Assembly: GCA_913775975.1 (NCBI GenBank)
Contig: CAJYLQ010000001.1
Location: forward strand, 1-54,773
DNA length: 54,773 nt
Source of the DNA: an uncultured Sphingomonas sp.
Lineage (GTDB): Bacteria; Pseudomonadota; Alphaproteobacteria; Sphingomonadales; Sphingomonadaceae
Reading direction: 5' to 3'
Both the position numbers and the translations under genes were made by a program. Under the pieces are notes generated by a model, which was not told the origin of the DNA, searched no databases, and saw only the letters and a program-made list of their open reading frames with translations. Shown here one piece after another: positions 17,967 through 27,964 of this stretch (the first letter of the stretch is position 1; every line of letters starts with the position of its first letter).

Positions 17967-19114
17967 GCGCCTGCTCCCGCCAAATTGGTTTTCCTTTGTG
18001 CCTTGCCGACCGGCAACACCATACGCGGCGAATCGAGGCTCTCGACCAGATCGGCCAGATCACTCGCCGCCTCCGGCCGTCCGCAGTTCCGCGCACGCCC
18101 CGCCGCATTCTCCAGCGCCGCCGGATCGAGACCCAGCTTCTGCATCTGCTTGGCGAGTTCCACGGGCGTGAAGTCGCCCTGCGCGATGGTCCGCGCGCCG
18201 CCCGCCTTTGTCATCTCGCGCGCGTTCACCGTCTGGTGATCGTCGGTCGCAGAGGGCAGCGGCACCAGGATCGCCGGGCGACCCGCGACCGTCAGCTCGG
18301 CCAGCGTCGAGGCCCCTGCCCGCGCGATGACCAGATGCGCCCAGGCGAGCTGCTCGGGCAGGTCGGGCAGATAGGTGGCGAGTTCGGCCGGAATCTCATG
18401 CTCGGCATACTTCGCGCGCACCGCGTCGATATCCTCGATCCGCGCCTGATGCGTTACCTGCAACCGCCGCCGGAAGGTGACGGGCAGCATGGCGAGACCG
18501 TCGGGCACGACCTGGCTGAGAATGCTCGCCCCCTGGCTGCCGCCGGTGACAAGGACGCGGAAGATGCCGTCCTCCTCCAGCAGCGGATAGGGACGCGAGC
18601 GCAGCGCCAGCACCTGATCCCGGACCGGATTGCCGATCAGCCGCGTCTTGGCCGCGTGCTTGGCGCTCAGCCGCTGCGTATCCTCATAGGACAAGGCGAT
18701 CGCATCGACCTTGCCCGCGACCAGCCGGTTCACCCGACCCAGCACCGCATTTTGCTCGTGGATCGCGGTCGGGATTCCTTCCGCGAACGCCGCCAGCAGC
18801 GCGGGCATCGCCGGATAGCCGCCGAAACCGATCACCGCCGCCGGACGGAAGGTCTTGTAGAGTTCACGCGCCATCGCGCGTCCGCGCCACATCTCGCGCA
18901 ACGCCTTGGCCCAGCCGACCGGCCCGCCCGAAAAGCGCCCGGCGGGCAGGACATGCGTCTGGATATCCTCGAACAGCCCCGGGAAGCGCACGCCGCGCGC
19001 GTCCGACACCAGCGCGACGCGGTGGCCGCGCCGGGTCAGTTCGGCCGCCAGCGCGGCGGCGGGAACCATATGGCCGCCGGTACCCCCGGCGGCGAGGACG
19101 AAGTGACGACTCAT
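17963..19114 (-). CDS. murG: Undecaprenyl-PP-MurNAc-pentapeptide GlcNAc transferase
   Basis: 383 aa GT28 enzyme converting lipid I to lipid II on the cytoplasmic membrane face. It shows the N-terminal glycine loop [12 protein letters not shown] (about 6-17), [23 protein letters not shown], the second G loop VTGGSQGA and the UDP-GlcNAc-binding [10 protein letters not shown]. The ATG at 19114 overlaps the ftsW stop (ATGA). The canonical order is ftsW-murG-murC. Confidence 0.96.
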   Translation of the reverse strand: MSRHFVLAAGGTGGHMVPAAALAAELTRRGHRVALVSDARGVRFPGLFEDIQTHVLPAGRFSGGPVGWAKALREMWRGRAMARELYKTFRPAAVIGFGGYPAMPALLAAFAEGIPTAIHEQNAVLGRVNRLVAGKVDAIALSYEDTQRLSAKHAAKTRLIGNPVRDQVLALRSRPYPLLEEDGIFRVLVTGGSQGASILSQVVPDGLAMLPVTFRRRLQVTHQARIEDIDAVRAKYAEHEIPAELATYLPDLPEQLAWAHLVIARAGASTLAELTVAGRPAILVPLPSATDDHQTVNAREMTKAGGARTIAQGDFTPVELAKQMQKLGLDPAALENAAGRARNCGRPEAASDLADLVESLDSPRMVLPVGKAQRKTNLAGAGA

Positions 19115-20343
19115 TGCCCGCTCCACCTGACTACATAGGGGCTGCGCGTCAGGAACGGATTGCGCCGGGTGAATGCCAGCAACAACCCCATCCCGATCGA
19201 CAGCGCGATCATCGACGAGCCGCCATAGCTGATGAACGGCAGGGTCATCCCCTTGGACGGGGCCAGCCCCGTGTTCACCGCCATCGAGATCAGCGCCTGC
19301 GCGCCGAACTGCACCGCCAGCCCGGAGGCGGCGTAGAGCTTGAACTCGTCCTGTTCGTCAAGCAGCTTCACGAACACGCGCACCACGATCGCCAGGAAGA
19401 CCAGCGCGATGATCGAACAGGCGATCAGCCCGAATTCCTCGCCGATCACCGAGAAGATATAATCGGTATGCGCTTCCGGCAGGCCGAACTTGGCCGAGCC
19501 ACCGCCCGGCCCCGTGCCCGTCCAGCCGCCTGCCGTCAGCGTATTGTGCGCGGCGTTGACCTGAAAATGGTCGGCCGCACCCTCGCCATCGACATCGGGG
19601 AAAAGGAACGCGTTGATCCGGCTGCGCGCCACGCCATAGAACATATAGGCTGCGGTCAGGCCCACCGGCACCATCGCCGCCAACCCCAGCAAGATCCGCA
19701 TCGGCGTGCCGGAGATCATCAGCAACGCCGCCCAGATCACGCAGAAGACGATCGTCTGGCCGAAGTCCGGCTGCATCATCAGCAAGCCCGCCACAAGCCC
19801 GGTCAGCCCCATGGTGATGAGCGTAGCGGGCAGATCGCGCTCCCTGGCCTTCAGCGACAGCAGCCAGGCCGTCGTCACGACGAACATCGGCTTCAGGAAC
19901 TCGGACGGCTGGAACTGCGCAAAGCCAAAGCCGATCCAGCGCCGCGCGCCGTTGATCTCCACCCCGATAAAGGGCGTGACGGCCAGGATCGCGATCAGGA
20001 TACCCGTGCCCAGCACCGCCATCCGCCGCGCCGTGACGACCGGCAGCATCGAGACGACGAACAACACGGGCAGCGAGACGCCGACCCACATCACCTGTCG
20101 CCAGAAATAATAGAGTGGCGCGAACTTCCGATGCTCGCCGGAATAGCGCATCGCGGTCGCCGGACTGGCGGCGGCAACCGCGATCAGCCCGATCGCGATC
20201 AGAAACAGGGTGAGCAGCAGCAGCACCCGGTCGATATCCCAGAACCAGGTCCCCAGCGGCGAACGGTCGCCGCGCCCGCCACGTCCCTTGATCGACCCGA
20301 TCAGGCCGGGGCGCGGGGTGGCCTTGGGTGCACGCTCTTTCAC
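19111..20343 (-). CDS. ftsW: Septal lipid II polymerase FtsW
   Basis: 410 aa SEDS-family membrane protein with about ten predicted transmembrane helices. It polymerises glycan strands at the septum together with FtsI. Conserved SEDS motifs are visible: GARRWIGFGFAQFQPSEF (which holds a family-signature region), MMQPDFGQ, the large periplasmic loop with HTDYIFSVIGEEFG, and the C-terminal GLAPSKGMTLPFISYGGSS. The start is GTG at 20343, overlapping the murD stop as GTGA; a basic cytoplasmic tail of about 35 residues precedes the first helix. Confidence 0.96.
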   Translation of the reverse strand: MKERAPKATPRPGLIGSIKGRGGRGDRSPLGTWFWDIDRVLLLLTLFLIAIGLIAVAAASPATAMRYSGEHRKFAPLYYFWRQVMWVGVSLPVLFVVSMLPVVTARRMAVLGTGILIAILAVTPFIGVEINGARRWIGFGFAQFQPSEFLKPMFVVTTAWLLSLKARERDLPATLITMGLTGLVAGLLMMQPDFGQTIVFCVIWAALLMISGTPMRILLGLAAMVPVGLTAAYMFYGVARSRINAFLFPDVDGEGAADHFQVNAAHNTLTAGGWTGTGPGGGSAKFGLPEAHTDYIFSVIGEEFGLIACSIIALVFLAIVVRVFVKLLDEQDEFKLYAASGLAVQFGAQALISMAVNTGLAPSKGMTLPFISYGGSSMIALSIGMGLLLAFTRRNPFLTRSPYVVRWSGQ

Positions 20344-21737
20344 GCCAGAGCCTCCACCGCCGCGCGGAAGGCGTCGCCGCGCGCCTCGTAATCGCGGAAC
20401 TGGTCGAAACTGGCACAGGCCGGGGACAGCAGCACCGTGTCGCCGGGCTGTGCGGCGGCGGCGGCATGGGCAACGGCTGCTTCCAGCGTGCCGGACTGCT
20501 CGACCACGGGGACCTTATCCTTCAACAGGTCGAAGAACAGCGGGGCGGCCTCGCCAATCGTATAGGCCGCGACGACATGATCCAGATGCGCGGCGCAGGC
20601 GTCGAGGTCGTCGCCCTTGCGCTTGCCGCCGACGATCCAGTGGATGCGCGGAAATGCGCCCAGTGCAGGCGCAGCACTTTCCGGATTGGTAGCCTTGCTA
20701 TCGTCAACAAACGCAACCCCGCCGCGAACGGCAACCTGTTGCATGCGATGCGGCAGTCCCGTGAAGGTTTCGAGTGCCTCGGCGATGGGCACATTCAGAG
20801 AAGCTGCAACAAGCCGAGCCGCCGCAACATTCTGAGCATTGTGCGGACCACGCAGAGCCGGGCCGGCCGAATACCCGTTAAAATCTGCGGTCGATACCTC
20901 AAACAGGTCACCGCGCTGACGGAGGTCCGCAGCGATCCGCCGTGTAGGCTCGTCGTCGATTCCGACAACGGCGAGATGTCCCGCAGACTGCATACCGAAC
21001 AACCGCGCCTTCGATGCCGCATACCCCTCGAACCCGTCATAGCGGTCGAGGTGATCGGGCGTGATGTTGAGCAGCACCGCAACGTCGCAATCCAGGCTCT
21101 GCGTCAGGTCGATCTGATAGCTGGACAGCTCCAGCACATAGACCCCGCCCTCCGGTAGCGGCTCCTGCCCAAGGATCGGCAGGCCGATATTGCCGCCCAT
21201 CAGGGTCGGCACGCCCACCGTCTTCAGGATGTGGTGGACCAGTGCGGTGGTGGTCGACTTGCCGTTGGTGCCGGTGATGCCGACGACCTTGTGCGGCGGC
21301 AGGTCGTGCCGTGCTTGGGCAAACAGTTCGATGTCGCCGATGACCGGCACCCCCGCCGCGCGGGCGGCTGCGGCGAGCGGATGGGTATTGAGCGGCACGC
21401 CGGGCGACACGACGAGCGCGTCGAAGCCGGACAGGTCGAGCATGTCGAGGTCGGCAAGCACCAGATCCTCCCCGGCACGGGGAGGGGGACCGTCAGCCGC
21501 AGGCTGGGGGTGGAGGGGGGCTTCGGCAGAGGACGTCGTTTGCGGCACGCCCCCTCCACCAGCTTCGCTGGTCCCCCTCCCCGTGCCGGGGAGGATCGCC
21601 TCACGCTTGGCCGGATCGCTATCCCACGCCACCACGCTCGCCCCGCCTTCCAACAGCGCCGAAACGGTCGCGGCGCCGGAGCGTGCGAGCCCCAGCACCG
21701 CGTACCGTTTCCCCGCCCAGTCGCGCGAAACGATCAT
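20340..21737 (-). CDS. murD: UDP-N-acetylmuramoylalanine--D-glutamate ligase with repeat-derived insert
   Basis: 465 aa Mur ligase adding D-Glu. P-loop GTNGKST (156-162), a central-domain ITPDHLDRY and the C-terminal DDSKATNP and [18 protein letters not shown] motifs show an intact enzyme. Residues about 48-90 are foreign to the family. They are Gly/Pro/Thr/Ala-rich and encoded by a GC-rich paired palindrome (21464-21596) inserted in frame in the N-terminal domain, between DPAKREA and [10 protein letters not shown]. Part of the C-terminal half (20680-20990) is visibly lower in GC than the rest. ATGA overlap with the mraY stop; GTGA overlap with ftsW. Confidence 0.95.
   Translation of the reverse strand: MIVSRDWAGKRYAVLGLARSGAATVSALLEGGASVVAWDSDPAKREAILPGTGRGTSEAGGGGVPQTTSSAEAPLHPQPAADGPPPRAGEDLVLADLDMLDLSGFDALVVSPGVPLNTHPLAAAARAAGVPVIGDIELFAQARHDLPPHKVVGITGTNGKSTTTALVHHILKTVGVPTLMGGNIGLPILGQEPLPEGGVYVLELSSYQIDLTQSLDCDVAVLLNITPDHLDRYDGFEGYAASKARLFGMQSAGHLAVVGIDDEPTRRIAADLRQRGDLFEVSTADFNGYSAGPALRGPHNAQNVAAARLVAASLNVPIAEALETFTGLPHRMQQVAVRGGVAFVDDSKATNPESAAPALGAFPRIHWIVGGKRKGDDLDACAAHLDHVVAAYTIGEAAPLFFDLLKDKVPVVEQSGTLEAAVAHAAAAAQPGDTVLLSPACASFDQFRDYEARGDAFRAAVEALA
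21464..21596. repeat. Paired REP-like element inside murD
   Basis: Arm 1 (21464-21519) starts GATCCTCCCCGGCACGGGGA, then runs of G, GGACC, a second palindrome CAGCC-GCA-GGCTG and GGGGGTGGAGGGGG. Arm 2 (21549-21596) is close to its reverse complement, with CCAGC-TTC-GCTGG as its second palindrome. About 29 bp separates them. This is the layout of two REPs in opposite orientation (REPIN/BIME type). It keeps the murD frame open. Confidence 0.8.
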
Positions 21738-22804
21738 CGCAGCTTCAACGTCGACAGACCCGCCAGCGCCAGCACGAAGGCGATGATCCAGAAACGGATC
21801 ACCACGGTCGGCTCCGACCAGCCGAGTTGCTCGAAATGATGGTGGATCGGCGCCATGCGGAACACCCGCTTGCCGGTCCGTTTATAGAAGAAGACCTGGA
21901 TGATGACCGACATCGCCTCGACCACGAACAGGCCGCCGATGATGCCCAGCACGATCTCGTGATGCGCGACGACCGCGATGGTGCCGAGTGCCCCGCCCAG
22001 CGCGAGGCTGCCGGTGTCACCCATGAACACCGCCGCCGGGGGCGCGTTGAACCACAGGAAAGCGAGGCCCGCCCCGACCACCGCGCCGCAGAAGATGGCC
22101 AGCTCGCCAGCCCCCGGCACATGCGGAATGCCCAGATAATCGGCGAACTTCACGTTGCCCGCCAGATACACGATCACCATGAACGCGACGCTGGCGATGA
22201 TGACCGGCATCGTCGCCAGGCCATCCAGCCCGTCGGTCAGGTTCACCGCGTTGCCGAACGCCACGATCGTGAAGGCGGCGAACAGCGGATAGAAATACCA
22301 GAGGTCGATATAATAGCGGTTGGTGAAGGGCAGGAACAGGCCGGTGCCGTTCTGCCCCATCACGATCCACGCCGCGACGCCCGCGATCATGAATTCCAGC
22401 AGCAGCCGCACGCGGCCCGGCACGCCCGCCGTCGTCGCCTTGCGCACCTTGTCGTAATCGTCGAGGAACCCGATCGCGCCGAACCCCAGCGTCACGAACA
22501 GGCACGCCCAGACGAACGGGTTGGACAGTTCCATCCACAACAGGATCGACAGCGCCATGCTGGTCAGGATCATCAGCCCGCCCATCGTCGGCGTGCCGCG
22601 CTTGGCCAGATGGGTCTGCGGCCCGTCGGCGCGGATCGGCTGCCCCTTGCCCTGGCGCACGCGCAGCCAGCCGATGAAGCGCGGGCCGATGATCAGGCCG
22701 ATGAACAGCGCCGTCGCCACCGCCGCGCCGGTGCGGAAGGACTGATAGCGGATAAGGTTGAGAACGCCGGTGAAACCCAGCTGCTCGGCGATCCAGTATA
22801 GCAT
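21734..22804 (-). CDS. mraY: Phospho-N-acetylmuramoyl-pentapeptide transferase
   Basis: 356 aa polytopic membrane enzyme (about ten helices) transferring phospho-MurNAc-pentapeptide to undecaprenyl phosphate to make lipid I. Visible: [28 protein letters not shown] (the catalytic Asp pair region), [14 protein letters not shown] (Mg-binding), [12 protein letters not shown] and [13 protein letters not shown]. The ATG at 22804 follows the murF stop by one base (TAACATG). A longer frame runs upstream to 22957 but would lie inside murF. Confidence 0.97.
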   Translation of the reverse strand: MLYWIAEQLGFTGVLNLIRYQSFRTGAAVATALFIGLIIGPRFIGWLRVRQGKGQPIRADGPQTHLAKRGTPTMGGLMILTSMALSILLWMELSNPFVWACLFVTLGFGAIGFLDDYDKVRKATTAGVPGRVRLLLEFMIAGVAAWIVMGQNGTGLFLPFTNRYYIDLWYFYPLFAAFTIVAFGNAVNLTDGLDGLATMPVIIASVAFMVIVYLAGNVKFADYLGIPHVPGAGELAIFCGAVVGAGLAFLWFNAPPAAVFMGDTGSLALGGALGTIAVVAHHEIVLGIIGGLFVVEAMSVIIQVFFYKRTGKRVFRMAPIHHHFEQLGWSEPTVVIRFWIIAFVLALAGLSTLKLR

Positions 22805-22805
22805 G

Positions 22806-24188
22806 TTACGCGCCCCGCAGGCCGGCGACGACGCGCGCCAGGCCCACTCCGTTCGATCCCTTGACGAGCACCGTATCCCCCGGCGCCAGCAGCGCGCGCG
22901 CGGCGTCCAGCGCCGCGGCGGCGTCCGCCACATGAACGATCCGCGCCCGCCCGGCAAGCGCGTTGGCGAGCGGCATCATCGCCGGCCCGACCAGCACCGC
23001 CGCCTCGACCCCGGCGGCCGCGACCGCATCGGCCAGCCCGGCGTGATATGCGTCGGACTGCTCGCCCAGCTCGCGCATTTCGCCCAGCACCGCCAGGCGC
23101 CGGCCCTCCGCCTCGCCCAGCACCGCCAGCGTCGCGCGCATCGACGCCGGGTTGGCGTTGTAGCTTTCGTCGATCACCGTCGCCTCGCCGCCATCGGCCA
23201 GCGGTGCGGCAAAACGCGCGCCGCGCCCCACCAGCCCGGCAAGGTCGGCCAGCGCCAGCGCCGCCTGCGCCGGATCAGCGCCCGCCGCATCCACCGCCGC
23301 CAGCACCGCCAGCGCGTTCGACACCCAGTGCGCGCCCGGCTGCGACAGCGCGAAGTTCAGCTCCCGCCCGCCCATCGCGACCGTGACGAAGTTCGCGCCC
23401 GACGACAGCCGCGTCACGTCGGTCGCGCGCACGTCCGCGCCCTCGCCCGATCCGAACGTCACGATCCGCGCCGCATGCGGCCGCGCCGCCGCGATCAGCC
23501 GGTCGCGATGCGGGCTGTCGAACGGCACGATCGCGATCCCGCCCCTGGACCCGTCGCGCGCCTCCAGCCCCTGGAAGATCTCGCCCTTGGCGTCGGCGAT
23601 CGCCTCTTCGCCCGAAAAGAATTCGGTGTGCGCGGGCGCGATCGCGGTGACGAGCGCGATGTTGGGGCGCACGATCCGGGTCAGCGCGGCCAGTTCGCCG
23701 GCATGGTTCATCCCCATTTCCAGCACCGCCGCGCGCGCATCCGCCGGCATCCGCGCGAGGCTCAGCGGCACGCCCGTATGATTATTATAGCTCTTGACGG
23801 AGCGGTGCACCGCGCCGCGCATGGAGCGATCCAGGCAGGCGAACAGCGCCTCCTTCGCGCTGGTCTTGCCGACCGATCCGGTCACGCCGATCACGACGCC
23901 GCGCATCCGCGCGCGCGCGGCGCGGGCCAGATCCTCCAGCGCCGTGAACGTATCGGCGACGCGCACATGCGGGCCAGACGTGGCGGCGGAAACCAGCGCC
24001 CCCGCCGCCCCTTGCGCATAGGCGCGGTCGAGGAAGCGGTGCCCGTCCGTCGTCTCGCCGGGCAGCGCGACGAACAGGTCGCCCGGCCCCACCTCCCGCG
24101 AATCGAACGCGACGCCGCCCACGGCGAAGTCGGCGGAGGCGGTGCCCCCCGTCGCGGCGGCGATCGCCTCTGCGGTCCACAGCGTCAT
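22806..24188 (-). CDS. murF: UDP-MurNAc-tripeptide--D-Ala-D-Ala ligase
   Basis: 460 aa Mur ligase adding the D-Ala-D-Ala dipeptide. It shows [16 protein letters not shown] (30-45), P-loop TGSVGKTS (103-110), [23 protein letters not shown], the C-terminal [12 protein letters not shown] and [14 protein letters not shown]. The start overlaps the murE stop (ATGA). The coding sequence is markedly richer in GC than murD and mraY next to it: sampled 60-base lines at 22861 and 23221 count 80% and 82%. Confidence 0.96.
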   Translation of the reverse strand: MTLWTAEAIAAATGGTASADFAVGGVAFDSREVGPGDLFVALPGETTDGHRFLDRAYAQGAAGALVSAATSGPHVRVADTFTALEDLARAARARMRGVVIGVTGSVGKTSAKEALFACLDRSMRGAVHRSVKSYNNHTGVPLSLARMPADARAAVLEMGMNHAGELAALTRIVRPNIALVTAIAPAHTEFFSGEEAIADAKGEIFQGLEARDGSRGGIAIVPFDSPHRDRLIAAARPHAARIVTFGSGEGADVRATDVTRLSSGANFVTVAMGGRELNFALSQPGAHWVSNALAVLAAVDAAGADPAQAALALADLAGLVGRGARFAAPLADGGEATVIDESYNANPASMRATLAVLGEAEGRRLAVLGEMRELGEQSDAYHAGLADAVAAAGVEAAVLVGPAMMPLANALAGRARIVHVADAAAALDAARALLAPGDTVLVKGSNGVGLARVVAGLRGA

Positions 24189-25600
24189 GCCGCCACCTCG
24201 CGCGCGACCGCCACGTCGTCGAACGGGAGGACGAGATCGCCGACGATCTGTCCCTGCTCGTGTCCCTTGCCCGCGATCAGCACGATGTCCTGCGCGCCCG
24301 CCTCGCCGATCGCGGCGGCGATCGCGGCGCGCCGGTCGCCGATCTCGACGGCGCCCGTGGTGCCGCGCAGGATCTGCGCGCGGATCGTCGCGGGATCCTC
24401 CGTCCGGGGATTGTCGTCGGTCACGAAGACGCGGTCGGCGCGGGCGGAGGCGACCTGCCCCATCGTCTCGCGCTTGCCCGGATCGCGATCACCGCCCGCG
24501 CCGAACACCACGATCAGGCGCCCGCCCGCATGGGGCTTCAGCGCGGCGATCGCCGCCTCCAGCGCATCGGGGGTGTGCGCATAATCGACATAGACGGGCG
24601 CGCCGCTCGCCGCGATCGCCGCGCGCTCCAGCCGCCCGCGCACGGGCTGCAACCGGGCGAGCGCGGCGATGGTCGGCGCCGGCGCGCCGCCGGTCGCGAT
24701 CACCAGCCCCGCCGCGACCAGCGCGTTGGCCGCCTGATAGCCGCCGATCAGCGGCAGCTGGACATGATGCGTCGCGCCGTCCGCCTCGATCGTCAGCCCC
24801 TGCCCCAGCAGCGTCGGGTCGCGGCCCACCAGCCGCAGCCCCGTGCCCCGCTCGCCCACCGTGACGATGCGGTTGCCGCGCGCCTGCGCCAGATCGAACA
24901 CCCGCCCCGATTCGGCGTCGTCGGCCCAGATCACCGCCGTGCCCGCCGGGTCCAGCACCTCGGAAAACAGGCGCAGCTTCGCGGTCAGGTAGGCGCCCAT
25001 GTCGCCATGATAGTCCAGGTGATCGCGCGACAGGTTGGTGAAGGCGGCGGCGGAGACGTTCAGCCCCTCCGTCCGGTATTGCGTCAGCCCGTGGCTTGAT
25101 GCCTCGAAGGCGAGGTGCGTCACCCCCTCGCGCGCCAGCCCGGCGACGTTGGACAGGAAGGTGACGACGTCGGGCGTCGTCAGCCCGGTCGTCACCCGCT
25201 CGTCCGCCGTCGTCACGCCCAGCGTGCCGATCGAGGCGGCGTGGTGACCGGCCATGCGCCACAGCTGGCGCGTCATCTCCACGGTCGATGTCTTGCCGTT
25301 CGTCCCCGTCACCGCGACGGCGGTCTGCGGGAACGGGCCGAAGAAGCGCGCCGCCAGCCGCGCGAAGCAGGCGCGCGGCGTGTCGTCGGCGATGTGGATC
25401 GCGCCCTCGACCCGCGCGTCGGGCGCCGCCACCACCGCGATCGCGCCCGCGCGCACCGCCTCGGCGATGAAATCCTCGCCGTTCACCCGCGCGCCGCGAA
25501 ACGCGCCGAACACCGTTCCCGGCGCGACCTTGCGGTGATCGATCGCGAAGCCGGTGACGCTCGCCGTCTCGTTACCGCCGGTCAGTTCGCCCAGCCTCAT
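24185..25600 (-). CDS. murE: UDP-MurNAc-L-Ala-D-Glu--meso-diaminopimelate ligase
   Basis: 471 aa. It has P-loop GTNGKTS (99-105), the family TTPDVVTFLSN and FEASSHGL motifs, LSRDHLDYHG and YVDYAHTPDALE. The C-terminal DDNPRTEDP (about 397-405) contains the DNPR signature for meso-diaminopimelate rather than lysine, so the wall is of the usual Gram-negative mDAP type. The ATG at 25600 has AAGGA 7 bases upstream and begins 10 bp after the ftsI stop. Confidence 0.96.
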   Translation of the reverse strand: MRLGELTGGNETASVTGFAIDHRKVAPGTVFGAFRGARVNGEDFIAEAVRAGAIAVVAAPDARVEGAIHIADDTPRACFARLAARFFGPFPQTAVAVTGTNGKTSTVEMTRQLWRMAGHHAASIGTLGVTTADERVTTGLTTPDVVTFLSNVAGLAREGVTHLAFEASSHGLTQYRTEGLNVSAAAFTNLSRDHLDYHGDMGAYLTAKLRLFSEVLDPAGTAVIWADDAESGRVFDLAQARGNRIVTVGERGTGLRLVGRDPTLLGQGLTIEADGATHHVQLPLIGGYQAANALVAAGLVIATGGAPAPTIAALARLQPVRGRLERAAIAASGAPVYVDYAHTPDALEAAIAALKPHAGGRLIVVFGAGGDRDPGKRETMGQVASARADRVFVTDDNPRTEDPATIRAQILRGTTGAVEIGDRRAAIAAAIGEAGAQDIVLIAGKGHEQGQIVGDLVLPFDDVAVAREVAA

Positions 25601-25610
25601 CGCGTATCCT

Positions 25611-27326
25611 TCAATTACCTGTCGCCGGCTGCCTGCTGGGATCCTCCCACAGCGTCGGTACGATGTCCGACACGTCGATATCGCGGTTCGTGTCCGGGAT
25701 CACGCCCAGGATCGCGCCGACGCGCGATATCGTGCGGCCGACCACCGGCGCGGCGTTCCACGCGGCGGTCTTCCACCCGCCCGTCTCCTTCGTCCCCTGC
25801 GGCGAATCGAGCATCGCGAGCACGACGTAGCGCGGCGCATCCATCGGGAACGCGGCGGCGAAGGTCGCGACGTTGCGCGACCGGTCGTAACCGCCCGCCA
25901 CCGCCGCCTCGGCAGTGCCCGTCTTGCCGCCGACGCGATAGCCGGGGGCGTCGCCCTTGCGCCCGGTGCCGCGCATCACGATCAGCCGCAGCATCTGGCG
26001 CATCCGCGCGCTCGTCGCCTCGCTGATGACGCGGCGGCCGGCGGCGGCATGGCCCGGCTCCACCTTCAACAGCGTCGTCGGCCGCCACACGCCGCCGTTG
26101 ACCAGCGCGGCATAGGCGGCGGCCAGCTGCAGCGGCGTCACCGCGATGCCATGGCCGTAGGCGGTGGTCATCGTCGTCGTGCGCGCCCAATAGGTCGGCC
26201 ATAGCGGCCGGCCCTTCTCGCGCAGCTCGATATCGGGCTTGGTGTCGAAGCCCAGCTTGCGGAACATCACCTGCATCCGCTCCGGCCCGACCTCGTCGGC
26301 GATGCGCGCGGTGGCGACGTTGGAGGAATAGATCAGCGTCTCGGCCATGTTCAGCCAGCGCTTGGGATCGCCGCGCTCGTCATGGATGGTGAAGCGGCCG
26401 ACCTGCAGCGGGTGCGTCGCGTCGAACCGCCGCGCCTGAGAGGTGACGACGCCGTTCTCGATCGCGGTCGCGACGGTGATCGGCTTGAAGGTCGACCCCA
26501 GCTCGAACACGCTCTGCGTCACGATGTTGCGCAGCTCCTCGCTGCCCGCCATGCCGACGCGGTTGGGGTTGAAGGTGGGCAGCGACACCATCGCCACCAC
26601 CTCGCCCGTCGCCACGTCCAGCACCACGCCGCCGCCACCGCGCGCGCTGAACGTCTGCATCGCGCGGCCCAGCTCGCTCTCCAGCGCCGCCTGCACGCGC
26701 GTGTCGATCGACAGCGCGACCGGATGGCCGGCGGCGGCGGCATTGGCCAGCCGCTCGTCCAGCACGCGCTCCATCCCGCTCATGCCGTGGCCGTCGGTGG
26801 ACAGGAAGCCCAGCGCGTGCGCCGCCATCGTCCCCTGCGGGTACAGGCGCTGCGTCTCCCGCGCGAAGACCAGCGCCGGCTCGCCGATCGCGTTGACCTG
26901 CTCGACCAGCGCGGGGCTGGCGCGGCGCTGCAGATAGGTGAAGGAAACGTCCTTGGTCAGCTGGCGATAGAACCAGGCCTGGTCGCCCCGGTCGGGCATC
27001 AGCGCGGCGAGGCGCGCGGCGATCTCCGCCGGGTCGCCGATCAGCTTCTTGGGGTGGACCGCGATCGTCCAGGCGTCGATCGTGCGGGCCAGCGGCGCGC
27101 CGTTGCGATCGACGATATCGCCGCGCCCGGCGATCGCCGCCGACCGCGCCTCCGCCTCCGATCCCGACAGGACCGCCAGCATCGCGAGACGGCCGATGAC
27201 CAGCAGCACCCCCGCCGCGAACATCAGCATCATCATCATCAGGCGCGTATGCGCCGTCGCCACCAGCTGGTGGCGTGCCTTCGCGTTGCCGCGATACGTG
27301 ACGGGCCGGGCGACCAGCGTCGTCAC
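25611..27326 (-). CDS. ftsI: Septal peptidoglycan transpeptidase FtsI (PBP3)
   Basis: 571 aa class B penicillin-binding protein, the transpeptidase partner of FtsW. A short cytoplasmic tail and one transmembrane helix (about 30-52) come first, then the pedestal domain (RGDIVDRNGAPLA at 68-80), then the transpeptidase domain with the STFK nucleophile motif (278-281), SSN (334-336) and KTGT (468-471), all intact. The start is GTG at 27326, a GTGA overlap with the ftsL stop. Confidence 0.96.
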   Translation of the reverse strand: MTTLVARPVTYRGNAKARHQLVATAHTRLMMMMLMFAAGVLLVIGRLAMLAVLSGSEAEARSAAIAGRGDIVDRNGAPLARTIDAWTIAVHPKKLIGDPAEIAARLAALMPDRGDQAWFYRQLTKDVSFTYLQRRASPALVEQVNAIGEPALVFARETQRLYPQGTMAAHALGFLSTDGHGMSGMERVLDERLANAAAAGHPVALSIDTRVQAALESELGRAMQTFSARGGGGVVLDVATGEVVAMVSLPTFNPNRVGMAGSEELRNIVTQSVFELGSTFKPITVATAIENGVVTSQARRFDATHPLQVGRFTIHDERGDPKRWLNMAETLIYSSNVATARIADEVGPERMQVMFRKLGFDTKPDIELREKGRPLWPTYWARTTTMTTAYGHGIAVTPLQLAAAYAALVNGGVWRPTTLLKVEPGHAAAGRRVISEATSARMRQMLRLIVMRGTGRKGDAPGYRVGGKTGTAEAAVAGGYDRSRNVATFAAAFPMDAPRYVVLAMLDSPQGTKETGGWKTAAWNAAPVVGRTISRVGAILGVIPDTNRDIDVSDIVPTLWEDPSRQPATGN

Positions 27327-27964
27327 CGTTTCGGGCCTGCCTCATGCCGCGCGCCCGACACGATGTCGCCCAGCGTCGAATCGGACAGAAGCTTGCGATC
27401 CAGCATCGCCACCGCCTGCGGCCGCACCTTCGCCACCGCGACGGCGGCACGCGCCACCGCGATCTCCGCACCGCGCGCCCGCGCCTTCGCCACGGCCGGC
27501 GCGAGCGTCGCGGGCTTGGCCGCCGGCGCCGCGGGGGCGGCCGTCGGCGCGACCGCCGCCAGCGCCATCGCGACGGCGGGCTGCGCGACGGCGGGCTGGG
27601 CGACGCCGGCGGGCACGACCAGCGCGGCCTGGCGCATCCCCGGCTGCGCGGTGGTGCCCGGCAGCGGCTGGTTCACGTCGAGCGAGGCCAGCGCCGCCTC
27701 GTCGGCGACATACTGCCCCGCCACCGGCGCGGTCAGCGCCAGCGTGTCGCCATTCCACCGTTCCAGCTGGACGAGGTTGGCGCGCGTGTCGAATTCGGTC
27801 TCCAGCGCGCGGATGTCGCGCTCCGCCGCCGCGATGCGACGGTTGACCGTCTCCAGCTTCTTGCGCTCCCCCGCGACGTGGAGCGAGACGAGATAGAAGG
27901 CCAGCACCGCCGCGACGCAGCCGCCGAACCACCCGATCCCCCGCAACCTGTACGCCGCCGTCAT
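27323..27964 (-). CDS. ftsL: FtsL-like division protein with long Ala/Pro tail
   Basis: 213 aa. A short N-terminus is followed by one transmembrane helix (about 11-30, [20 protein letters not shown]) and a coiled-coil stretch (about 31-70, [29 protein letters not shown] cut short here), the FtsL plan. Position between rsmH and ftsI supports FtsL. It is much longer than the roughly 100-130 aa usual for FtsL: from about 105 on it is Ala/Pro/Val-rich with repeated AVAQPAV-type phrases and a basic end. ATGA overlap with rsmH; GTGA with ftsI. Confidence 0.8.
   Translation of the reverse strand: MTAAYRLRGIGWFGGCVAAVLAFYLVSLHVAGERKKLETVNRRIAAAERDIRALETEFDTRANLVQLERWNGDTLALTAPVAGQYVADEAALASLDVNQPLPGTTAQPGMRQAALVVPAGVAQPAVAQPAVAMALAAVAPTAAPAAPAAKPATLAPAVAKARARGAEIAVARAAVAVAKVRPQAVAMLDRKLLSDSTLGDIVSGARHEAGPKR

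Noticed and set aside
22758..24584. A 608-codon plus-strand frame opposite murF and murE
   Set aside because: Antisense to two well-supported Mur ligases; Arg/His-rich composition, no domain.
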